Of a stretch of 6,551 bases of DNA, positions 1 through 4,954 are shown piece by piece; the first letter of the stretch is position 1, and every line of letters begins with the position of its first letter. Position numbers and translations under genes: made by a program. The stretch is from positions 1 through 6,551 of the forward strand of contig DASRPA010000135.1 in the NCBI GenBank assembly GCA_035646635.1. Direction: 5' to 3'. The stretch is from JACDAL01 sp035646635. Its GTDB lineage: Bacteria > Actinomycetota > CADDZG01 > WHSQ01. The notes beneath the pieces are model-generated. The model was given only the letters and a program-made list of their open reading frames with translations, was not told the DNA's origin and did no database searches.

Positions 1-308
1 ACATGGACGAGGGCTTCGAGGGCGCACAGGTCGTATATCCGAAGTCGTGGGGGGCCGAGCATCTTTTCTCCAACGAGTCCGAGGCGCTGGCATTAAACGC
101 CCGCTACCGCGACTGGATCTGCAATCAAGAGCGCATGAAGAAAGCTGCCGCAGACGCTATCTACATGCATTGCCTGCCCGCGGACAGAGGCAGCGAGGTA
201 ACCGACGAGGTCATCGACGGGGCTCAGTCGGTCGTGTTCAAACAAGCCGAGAACCGCCTGCACTCGGGCAAGGCGCTGCTGGGCTTGACCATGGGCGGAT
301 ACGGCTGA
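1..308 (+). CDS. Carbamoyltransferase of the OTCase/YgeW superfamily, C-terminal fragment
   Basis: Only the last ~101 codons are present; the gene runs off the left edge, and the ATG at position 3 is probably internal. Enzymes of this family transfer a carbamoyl group from carbamoyl phosphate to an amine and act in the cytoplasm. The signature HCLPADRG (about residues 56-63 of the fragment) is the family's conserved HCLP loop. The following EVIDGAQSVVF and AENRLHSGKALL stretches match the usual C-terminal helices. Where true ornithine carbamoyltransferases carry the DVWxSMG ornithine loop, this protein reads VVYPKSWGAEH, a form I associate with YgeW-like and acetylornithine-type relatives. 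The amine substrate is therefore probably not plain ornithine; this is inference. The stop is TGA at 306-308, and a transporter gene begins 25 bp later on the same strand, suggesting one transcript. Family assignment is firm; subfamily is not. Confidence 0.85.
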   Translation, partial: MDEGFEGAQVVYPKSWGAEHLFSNESEALALNARYRDWICNQERMKKAAADAIYMHCLPADRGSEVTDEVIDGAQSVVFKQAENRLHSGKALLGLTMGGYG

Positions 309-333
309 CGGGTTTAGCACGGGGCCTGCGCCG

Positions 334-1488
334 GTGAGATCCGACATCCGGCGAGCGATCGTTGCTGTGTTCGTGGCACGCACCGCCGCCAACTCCGGGC
401 TGCGAGTCGTCTACCCGTTCTTGCCCGCCATCGCGCGGGGGCTCTCGGTTTCGGTCCCAGCGCTCGCGGCGGTCGTGGCGCTGCGAAACCTCGGCGGGCT
501 CACGACCCCTTTGGTTGCGCGCCTTGCGGAGCGGACCGGCCGCCGCCGCCTCATGGTCGCGGCCATGATTGCGGTCACCGCCGGCTGCGCCCTGAGCGCC
601 GTCACCTCGAGCTTCGCCGTTGCCGCGGCCGGCATTGTCGTAGTCGGCATCGCCAAGCCCGGTTTCGATATACCCATGCAGGCCTGGTTTGGCGACCGGG
701 TCCCGTTTTCAGAACGCGGCCGGGTATTGGGAATCACCGAGCTTACGTGGGCGCTCTCACTCGCCGTCATCGTTCCCGCGTCGGGATTCTTGATCGCCGT
801 AACCAGCTGGCGAGCCCCGTTCGTGCTCGTGACGCTGTTCGCGGGAGCGGGAACGTTCGCCGTAATCCGGGGCATCGACTCGGACGTGCCTCACAAACGG
901 GAGCCGCGCCCTCTCACGCTGACCTCGCCTCGGAGGCTCATGCTGGCGGCCATAGTGTTGTTCTCGACCGCGGCCGAGATCCCCTTTGTTGTCTACGGTC
1001 AGTGGTTGGAAGGGACCTTCTCCCTTTCTGTTACAGGGATCGGATTGTTCACTCTCGTCGTGGTCGCAGCAGAGCTCTCGGGCGAGGCAATGGTTGCGGC
1101 AGTGTCCGATCGGGTCGGTATCAGGCGCATGATCATCATGGGGTTAGTGGTCTCAGCTCTCGCCTATGCAAGCTTCTCGCTGACGGGAGATTCGCTGGTG
1201 CGGGCGATCGTGACGGTAGCGGTGTGGATTGTCTCCTTCGAAGTGACCATCGTCGCAACGATCCCGTTCGTGAGTGAGCTGGCGGCGGAGTCGCGCGATC
1301 GTCTGCTCTCGCTGCTGGCGGTGGCCGTCGCTCTGGGCCGGGCAAGCGGCGCCCTCCTCGGCCAGCCTCTCTATTACGTGGGGGGCATCGGCCTAGCTGG
1401 GGGGCTGTCCGCGCTCTGCGCGCTAGTCGCCTTGTTCCTGGTGCAGCGCGCAGGGAGAACTACGAAGGCCCGGACGGGCACTGTGTAG
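334..1488 (+). CDS. Major facilitator superfamily transporter
   Basis: A 384-residue, very hydrophobic protein with about 10-12 predicted membrane segments in two halves, joined by a charged loop near residues 181-201 (DSDVPHKREPRPLTLTSPRR). The MFS motif A is visible between helices 2 and 3 (LAERTGRRRLMV, ~64-75), and its second-half echo lies at ~257-266 (VSDRVGIRRM). These mark a proton- or solute-driven secondary transporter of the inner membrane, slightly shorter than the usual 400-450 residues. The substrate cannot be read from sequence; the set-up resembles small drug or metabolite exporters. The start is GTG 334, since no closer in-frame start follows the upstream stop; the ribosome site is weak (ACGGGG, 319-324). 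It sits 25 bp behind the carbamoyltransferase and probably shares its transcript, so it may move a substrate or product of that pathway (inference). Confidence 0.88.
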   Translation: MRSDIRRAIVAVFVARTAANSGLRVVYPFLPAIARGLSVSVPALAAVVALRNLGGLTTPLVARLAERTGRRRLMVAAMIAVTAGCALSAVTSSFAVAAAGIVVVGIAKPGFDIPMQAWFGDRVPFSERGRVLGITELTWALSLAVIVPASGFLIAVTSWRAPFVLVTLFAGAGTFAVIRGIDSDVPHKREPRPLTLTSPRRLMLAAIVLFSTAAEIPFVVYGQWLEGTFSLSVTGIGLFTLVVVAAELSGEAMVAAVSDRVGIRRMIIMGLVVSALAYASFSLTGDSLVRAIVTVAVWIVSFEVTIVATIPFVSELAAESRDRLLSLLAVAVALGRASGALLGQPLYYVGGIGLAGGLSALCALVALFLVQRAGRTTKARTGTV

Positions 1489-1505
1489 GTGCGTGATTCC
1501 TAAGA

Positions 1506-1532
1506 TCCAACTCGAGCTCGGCTCGATCTGGA
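1506..1532. terminator. Hairpin after the MFS gene, possible weak terminator
   Basis: The stem TCGAGC (1512-1517) pairs with GCTCGA (1521-1526) around a TCG loop. It is extended after a 2x2 internal loop by TCCA (1506-1509) with TGGA (1529-1532). It begins 17 bp after the transporter stop and ahead of the higBA promoter, the right place to separate the two operons. No T-run follows, so it is not a standard intrinsic terminator. Confidence 0.3.
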
Positions 1533-1546
1533 CGCTCCACCACCTC

Positions 1547-1575
1547 TTGTCGTTGTTAACGCAGTACGTTATGCT
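1547..1575 (+). promoter_or_regulatory. higBA promoter (-35 TTGTCG, 17-bp spacer, -10 TATGCT)
   Basis: TTGTCG at 1547-1552 and TATGCT at 1570-1575 are separated by exactly 17 bp, a good sigma-70-type promoter. Transcription should begin about 6-7 bases after the -10 box, at about 1581-1582, essentially on the GTG start codon of higB (1581). No Shine-Dalgarno sequence precedes that GTG. The transcript is therefore predicted to be leaderless or nearly so. Confidence 0.65.
1557..1571. promoter_or_regulatory. Inverted repeat inside the higBA promoter, candidate HigA operator
   Basis: TAACG (1557-1561) and CGTTA (1567-1571) are perfect inverted repeats around CAGTA. The element lies in the spacer and overlaps the first two bases of the -10 box. 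HigA antitoxins repress their own operons by binding palindromes that overlap the promoter, so this is the obvious candidate site. The sequence is seen directly; the binding is inferred. Confidence 0.5.
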
Positions 1576-1580
1576 AGGCC

Positions 1581-1862
1581 GTGATCAAGAGCTTCCGGGA
1601 CCGGGACACAGAACGTCTCTTTGACCGTCGGCCGATTCGGAGATTGGGATCAGAACTTCAGAGAATGGCGCTGCGCAAACTCCGCATCCTGGAAGCAGCG
1701 ATGAGCTTGGGCGATCTCCGTGTGCCTCCGGGCAACCGTTTGGAGCGGCTGCGGGGTGAGCGGGCCGGCCAGTACAGCATTCGCATCAACGATCAATGGC
1801 GCATCTGCTTTCGGTGGGACGAGGGAGACGCGTACGACGTGGAGATCGTCGATTATCACTAG
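1581..1862 (+). CDS. higB: HigB/GraT-type toxin (RelE-fold mRNA endoribonuclease)
   Basis: A 93-residue protein of the HigB branch of the RelE superfamily. Such toxins cut mRNA in the ribosomal A site when freed from their antitoxin. The subgroup fingerprint is clear: MIKSF at the N-terminus, LRVPPGNRLERL (~46-57), GQYSIRINDQWRICFRW (~63-79) and the terminal VEIVDYH. The terminal Asp-Tyr-His (91-93) matches active-site residues of the Proteus HigB. That enzyme's internal His and Lys are replaced here by Glu55/Arg58, as in the GraT-like subgroup, which as I recall is a milder toxin. Length is typical. The start is GTG 1581, which gives the conserved MIKSF; there is no ribosome site and the promoter's -10 box ends five bases upstream. 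The stop overlaps the ribosome site of the antitoxin gene, giving the toxin-first order typical of higBA. No damage is visible. Confidence 0.93.
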   Translation: MIKSFRDRDTERLFDRRPIRRLGSELQRMALRKLRILEAAMSLGDLRVPPGNRLERLRGERAGQYSIRINDQWRICFRWDEGDAYDVEIVDYH

Positions 1863-1867
1863 GAGGG
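1861..1867 (+). promoter_or_regulatory. Ribosome binding site of higA, overlapping the higB stop
   Basis: AGGAGGG begins inside the higB stop codon (TAG, 1860-1862). With AGGAGG ending at 1866, the spacing to ATG 1872 is five bases and to TTG 1869 only two, which favours ATG 1872 as the start. A strong site here, against none for the toxin, would help keep antitoxin in excess. Confidence 0.8.
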
Positions 1868-1871
1868 TTTG

Positions 1872-2174
1872 ATGACATCCCGAAAGTTTGCTCCCGTCCA
1901 CGCAGGAGAGATCCTGATCGAGGACTTCCTCGCCCCCATGGGCCTAAGTCAGTACCGGCTGGCGAAGGACATCAGCGTCCCACCTCGCCGGATCAATGAG
2001 ATCGTGCACGGCAAGCGCGCGATCTCAGCGGACACCGCGTTGAGACTTGCTCGGTACTTCGGGACCTCGGAGAGGTTCTGGCTTAACTTGCAAACCCAGT
2101 TCGACCTCGATGTCGAACGCGATCGACTGGGCGACCGCCTAGACCAGGAAGTGACCGTACGCCGGGCCGGTTAG
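1872..2174 (+). CDS. higA: HigA antitoxin (XRE-family helix-turn-helix)
   Basis: A 100-residue DNA-binding antitoxin that should neutralise the adjacent toxin and repress the shared promoter. The family opening (PVHAGEILIEDFLAPMGLS, ~8-26) leads into a helix-turn-helix, roughly residues 25-47 (SQYRLAKDI ... INEIVHGKR). After it comes the typical HigA/VapI tail RLARYFGTSERFWLNLQTQFDL (~58-79). Length is normal for the family. The reading frame also has a TTG at 1869, but spacing from the strong AGGAGG favours ATG 1872. The gene lies nine bases after the toxin stop and is surely co-transcribed. The inverted repeat at 1557-1571 is its likely operator. No frameshift or missing region is seen, in contrast to the second toxin-antitoxin pair downstream. 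Confidence 0.93.
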   Translation: MTSRKFAPVHAGEILIEDFLAPMGLSQYRLAKDISVPPRRINEIVHGKRAISADTALRLARYFGTSERFWLNLQTQFDLDVERDRLGDRLDQEVTVRRAG

Positions 2175-2203
2175 CGGCGCCGATGGCGAACCGTTCCGTT
2201 TAT

Positions 2204-2267
2204 GGGCCCGGCGCGGCTCCCAACTATGCGCTCGTAGGCCACGGGATCGGTGGCACCCTCGGTCGAC
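2204..2267 (-). pseudogene. Leftover C-terminal end of an ammonia-lyase gene
   Basis: Read on the minus strand, this stretch encodes TEGATDPVAYERIVG, identical to residues 346-360 of the intact ammonia-lyase at 3181-4281. The base differences within these codons are silent (GAG/GAA, GCC/GCT, GAT/GAC, ATA/ATC, GTT/GTG), so it came from a real, diverged coding copy rather than a very recent duplication. Homology stops abruptly upstream at GTCGAC (2262-2267). Past the conserved block a one-base insertion changes the tail and the original stop is lost. No start or remaining body of the gene is nearby. It is a non-functional remnant of either a second gene copy or a displaced gene end. Confidence 0.75.
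2207..2267 (+). repeat. Direct repeat, left copy (partner 3191-3250)
   Basis: Aligned by hand with 3191-3250, this copy matches in 55 of 61 columns with one gap. The longest perfect run is 20 bases (2226-2245 with 3209-3228). Both copies have the same orientation, about 983 bp apart, and bracket the broken RHH/PIN module. The right copy is the true 3' end of the ammonia-lyase gene. Confidence 0.85.
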
Positions 2268-2297
2268 TAGCCCCGGCGCAGTTCGCAGGGAGCTTGA

Positions 2298-2727
2298 CTA
2301 TTCGTTTTGAAGTTCCCGGATCATCTGGCGCGGACTCATGATCCGAACTTCTCTGACGCGTACCTTTTCGAAGTGGCGATCTCGCGTAACGAAGAAATCT
2401 GCCTCCGCGGCAAGGGCGAGCGCCACCAGATAGTCATCGTTCGGATCATCCGGAACGACACGAGGCGGATCCTTCGGATCGTCGAGTAATACTCCCTCCT
2501 CGGACAGACGTTGCGTTAACCCTTTGCCTCTTCCCTGGAGATGTCGTACTTGTTCGATATCCTCGGATGTAACCAAGGTGATCACAACCTCTTGGATCAG
2601 TCTCGGACAAACGACCAGTTCGAATTCGCCACCGAGCCAGAGATCCAGAAGGTTTGAGGTGGCCCCTTCATGAGTCAGAGTTCCGGCGATTAACAATCCG
2701 CGTCGATAAGAATGTAGACGGGGTCAC
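2298..2727 (-). pseudogene. PIN-domain toxin gene broken by several frameshifts
   Basis: PIN-domain toxins are Mg-dependent ribonucleases. All four acidic regions of the fold can be found, but in different frames. Strand 1 with the first catalytic Asp (VYILIDAD, 2719-2696) runs into TAA in its own frame. The next part (LIAGTLTHEGA ... CPRLIQEV) is in a second frame. A middle stretch that fits the family well (LHPRISNKYDISREEAKG, 2572-2519) returns to the first frame. The C-terminal part (LSEEGVLLDDP, PDDPNDDYLVALALA, TRDRHF, SPRQMI) is again in the second. A GTG at 2727 would be a natural start, but is itself one base out of frame with strand 1. The longest open frame (TTG 2696 to 2298) lacks the first catalytic Asp. 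Clustered one-base sequencing errors are the alternative to a true pseudogene. Confidence 0.75.
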
Positions 2728-2736
2728 GACTCTCTC

Positions 2737-2957
2737 TTACGCTTCTTGGGATCGAACCTTGTGGACTGTCTCGGATGCAATATCGAGAGCCTCGTCTTCG
2801 GAGAGGCGAGTCTTGGACCTGATCCGCTCGCGCCCAGCCCTTCTCTCAGAGCGGCCTCGAGCACCTCGGACTGACTCCTGTTGGAGCGGGCTGCGCGGAT
2901 CCTCACCTGCCGTATGAGGCCCTCATCTATCGAACGAGTCGTCTTTACCTTTGCCAT
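2737..2957 (-). pseudogene. Ribbon-helix-helix antitoxin gene with a frameshift
   Basis: This is the antitoxin partner of the PIN gene. The first 42 codons read MAKVKTTRSIDEGLIRQV ... SEVLEAALREGLG, a typical small ribbon-helix-helix DNA-binding domain, starting at ATG 2957 behind a GGGA ribosome site (AGGGAAAG just upstream). After codon 42 the open frame degenerates into unlike sequence and ends at 2724. A shift by one missing base at 2830-2831 restores a convincing antitoxin tail, ERIRSKTRLSEDEALDIA ... VRSQEA, ending at TAA 2739-2737. The repaired protein would be about 73 residues. This tail normally wraps and blocks the PIN toxin, so the present gene may still bind DNA but probably cannot neutralise. 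Gene order (antitoxin first, toxin ~10 bp after) is standard for VapBC-like pairs. Confidence 0.72.
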
Positions 2958-3067
2958 CTTTCCCTATCCCTACTCACTCGCATGCCATCGTGCTCTATTC
3001 AGCCACAGCCCTGCTCATAGCGGTGTCCTGCCTAGACAGAACGCCGCCGAGCCGAACTTTGTGCCTG

Positions 3068-3088
3068 CAACCACCTCACAGGTGGTTG
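3068..3088. other. Perfect 9-bp hairpin with 3-base loop
   Basis: CAACCACCT (3068-3076) pairs with AGGTGGTTG (3080-3088) around CAC. It lies about 95 bases past the stop of the ammonia-lyase gene on the minus strand, and about 110 bases upstream of the broken antitoxin gene. No T-run follows on either strand. It could be a transcript-end structure or a protein-binding palindrome; the role is unknown. Confidence 0.55.
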
Positions 3089-3102
3089 GCGCCGCAAGGT
3101 TG

Positions 3103-3120
3103 GGGCCGGCCGCCCGGCCC
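3103..3120. terminator. GC-rich hairpin after the ammonia-lyase gene
   Basis: GGGCCGG (3103-3109) pairs with CCGGCCC (3114-3120) around CCGC, 61 bases past the ammonia-lyase stop on the minus strand. It is followed in that direction by the second hairpin at 3088-3068. The two together may end the leftward transcript, although there is no T-run. Confidence 0.35.
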
Positions 3121-3180
3121 GAGCGTTCTGTGCGGTCTACCCGCTGAGTGTGAGCGCGGGACCGGCTCTACACGGGAGCG

Positions 3181-4281
3181 TCAAGGGCCCCCCGGCGCGG
3201 CCCCCACGATGCGCTCGTAGGCCACGGGGTCGGTAGCACCTTCGGTCGACACCACCAGCACCTCGGCCCCCTCGAGTCGCGAGTGACCGGATGCGAGCAG
3301 CTCCAGCACCCCGCCCACACCCGCGGCCCCCGTCTCTCCCGAGACGACGCCGGCCGCCGCCAGCAACCGCATCGCCTCTTGCGCACGCTCGTCGGGGATG
3401 GCGAGATAGGCGTCCATGCCCTCGGACACGAGAGGCCAGGCGACCTGCGACGGCGTTCCACAGTTGAGCCCCGCCATGATCGAGTGCTGTGAGCCGTCGA
3501 GGGTAGTGATCTCCCCCACCCGGGCCGAGGCCAACACGCAGGCGGCGTCCAGTGGCTCGACACCTATCAAATAGGGGCGGGGCTCGATGCCCGCCCGGTA
3601 GTGACGCACGGCCGCAGCGGCCAGCGCTCCCACACCCATCTGCACCACGACCACGTCGGGCCTCTGCTCGAGCTGGTCCTCCAGCTCCCAGAAGATCGTG
3701 GAGTAGCCCTCGATGACCCAGGCCGGGACCTCCTCGTAGCCCGGCCACGACGTGTCCGAGATCACGAGGCAGCAAGGCGAGGCCTGCTCGGCCGAGCGCC
3801 TCACTGCGTCGTCGTAGCCGCCCGGCACGATCTCGCACTCGGCCCCCTCGGACTCGACGGCTTCGATCCGGGCCGCCGCCGTGCCCTCGGGAAGGTAGAT
3901 GAGGGCCCGGAGCCCGAGCAGTCGAGCCATGCGCGCCACGGCCCGCCCGTGATTGCCGTCGGTGGCGGCGGCCAGCGTCAGAGGGCCGTGGGGGGCGAGG
4001 AGAGTGGCGAGCTCGTCGGCGTCGTTCCATGGCCCGAGGTCGCCGAGACGCCGTTCGAGCGCCCGCAGGACGGCCCAGGAGGCGCCCAGGATCTTGAATG
4101 AGGGGAGGCCCAGGCGACTTGACTCGTCCTTGATCCACAGGGCGCCGAGCCCGGCCTCCTCGGCTCTCACCAGCGGGGTGACCTCGTAGGAAGGAAGCTT
4201 GCGATGGAGCTCGAGCGGGGCTTGCGACGGCTCTTCCGTAACAAGGGCGGAGGGGGTGGGGCGCTCCAGGATCTCGGTCAC
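3181..4281 (-). CDS. Diaminopropionate ammonia-lyase-like PLP enzyme
   Basis: A 366-residue fold-type II PLP enzyme of the threonine synthase/dehydratase superfamily, cytoplasmic. The closest family I recognise is 2,3-diaminopropionate ammonia-lyase (E. coli YgeX, ~398 residues), which makes pyruvate and ammonia. LPSFKILGA gives the PLP lysine (Lys63). ATDGNHGRAVA (~106-116) gives Asp108 and DTSWPGYEEVP (~176-186) gives Asp176, corresponding to the two catalytic aspartates of the E. coli enzyme. SIMAGLNCGTPS (~267-278), SGETGAAGVG (~314-323) and STEGATDP (~345-352) are further family landmarks. The N-terminus is shorter than in YgeX. The start is GTG 4281, with no ribosome site but a TAGTAT box just upstream. 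Its last ~20 codons exist as a second copy at 2204-2267. A broader threonine-dehydratase-like activity cannot be ruled out. Confidence 0.8.
   Translation of the reverse strand: MTEILERPTPSALVTEEPSQAPLELHRKLPSYEVTPLVRAEEAGLGALWIKDESSRLGLPSFKILGASWAVLRALERRLGDLGPWNDADELATLLAPHGPLTLAAATDGNHGRAVARMARLLGLRALIYLPEGTAAARIEAVESEGAECEIVPGGYDDAVRRSAEQASPCCLVISDTSWPGYEEVPAWVIEGYSTIFWELEDQLEQRPDVVVVQMGVGALAAAAVRHYRAGIEPRPYLIGVEPLDAACVLASARVGEITTLDGSQHSIMAGLNCGTPSQVAWPLVSEGMDAYLAIPDERAQEAMRLLAAAGVVSGETGAAGVGGVLELLASGHSRLEGAEVLVVSTEGATDPVAYERIVGAAPGGP
3191..3250 (+). repeat. Direct repeat, right copy (partner 2207-2267)
   Basis: This copy lies within the last ~20 codons of the ammonia-lyase gene. Homology to the left copy ends sharply at the GTCGAC on one side and fades at the gene's stop on the other, where this copy has three extra C bases (one codon). 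Confidence 0.85.
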
Positions 4282-4288
4282 TTCGGCG

Positions 4289-4294
4289 ATACTA
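4289..4294 (-). promoter_or_regulatory. -10 box next to the ammonia-lyase start
   Basis: On the minus strand TAGTAT (4294-4289) ends seven bases before the GTG start at 4281, so transcription would begin at or next to the start codon. No good -35 hexamer is visible at 16-18 bp. Support comes mainly from the absence of a ribosome site and from the same arrangement at higB and at the protease gene. Confidence 0.4.
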
Positions 4295-4363
4295 GGGGGC
4301 CGAGATCGGGTTGCCTCCGCACGGGCGCTTCATCCTGATTTTGTGGGAAGGGGTGGGCGGACC

Positions 4364-4851
4364 TCACTTTCCGAGGGCCAACTCCAGCCGTTGACGCGAG
4401 CGGTCTGTAGCAAGCCCCTTCTCAGCCGCATGTTCCTGCTCCTTGGGACAGGAAGTTAAGTGCGTTGATAGCCATGTTCCAAGAAAGGTCGCCAGAAACC
4501 GGATCCCCAAGGTCCCACCACTCCCAGTATCGCTACGGCCCCAGCGAACAGTCCAGTGCCCAAGTAGAACCAGTTCCATGCGTTCGTCTGGTACCAATCA
4601 GAGGCGAGCAGGACGTGCGCGATGGTTTCCGCCCGCCATTCGTTGTGTGGATCTCGAATAGGTGAACGGCCGCGCGCCAGCTTGACGAGCCGTTGCCGTT
4701 CCCGCAGCGAGAGATCCTTAACGACCCCCTTGTACTGTCCTGTATAAGGAGACCCTATGTGCGGCGAGATGCCTCTGTTCAGAGCTATATAGACCGCAGC
4801 ACAAAGGTAGAACGTCACCAGGATTGGGGGTAAGAGCTCACATCCTCCCAA
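4364..4851 (-). pseudogene. Small membrane protein gene, apparently split by one frameshift
   Basis: No function is recognised. The first frame (from TTG 4851, or GTG 4818) encodes a membrane helix (LLPPILVTFYLCAAVYIAL), then a charged stretch (LSLRERQRLVKLARGRSPIRDP) and a second hydrophobic segment (WFYLGTGLFAGAVAILGVV), and stops at 4456. At GTGGTGGGACC (4521-4511) the other frame continues naturally: GTLGIRFLATFLGTWLSTH and a charged tail SCPKEQEHAAEKGLATDR ... LELALGK, ending at TGA 4366-4364. One missing base near 4514-4516 would join them into a protein of about 161 residues with membrane-soluble-membrane-tail topology. Without repair the product is 131 residues with a short unlike tail. 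The start is uncertain: GGGAGG (4849-4844) has no in-frame start at good spacing. The gene lies 82 bp upstream of the ammonia-lyase on the same strand. Confidence 0.55.
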
Positions 4852-4939
4852 GGCTTGATCTTGGCCTCAAGAGTGTGCCATCTCGGCCCAAAGTAGCTTC
4901 TGCGTTTGTCCCGGAGTCTGAACTTGTCCTCGAGGGTGC

Positions 4940-4945
4940 TATTTT
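4940..4945 (+). promoter_or_regulatory. -10 box next to the protease start
   Basis: TATTTT ends nine bases before the TTG start at 4955. The only -35-like hexamer at suitable spacing is CTGAAC (4918-4923, 16 bp), a poor match. No ribosome site precedes the TTG, so a near-leaderless transcript is likely. The short 103-bp space from the divergent membrane gene holds this promoter. Confidence 0.3.
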
Positions 4946-4954
4946 TTCGCGACT

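Noticed and set aside
2298..2696. Intact 132-residue PIN toxin starting at TTG 2696
   Set aside because: This frame omits strand 1 and its catalytic Asp, which lies just upstream in another frame, and its middle does not fit the family. It was reassigned as a pseudogene.
2654..2917. Plus-strand open frame across the broken TA pair
   Set aside because: It is antisense to the RHH/PIN coding segments, and no family features are visible.
3068..3120. CRISPR or riboswitch-like array from the two neighbouring hairpins
   Set aside because: The two stems have unrelated sequences, there is no repeated unit or spacer pattern, and nothing resembles a known riboswitch core.
3137..4138. A 333-codon open frame antisense-offset within the ammonia-lyase gene
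   Set aside because: It is an arginine/glycine/proline-rich shadow of the PLP enzyme in GC-rich DNA, without recognisable domains.
4282..4460. tRNA or small RNA gene between the ammonia-lyase and the membrane gene
   Set aside because: I could not find a cloverleaf or T-loop (GGTTCRA-type) sequence, and most of the stretch reads as the C-terminal tail of the frameshifted membrane gene.
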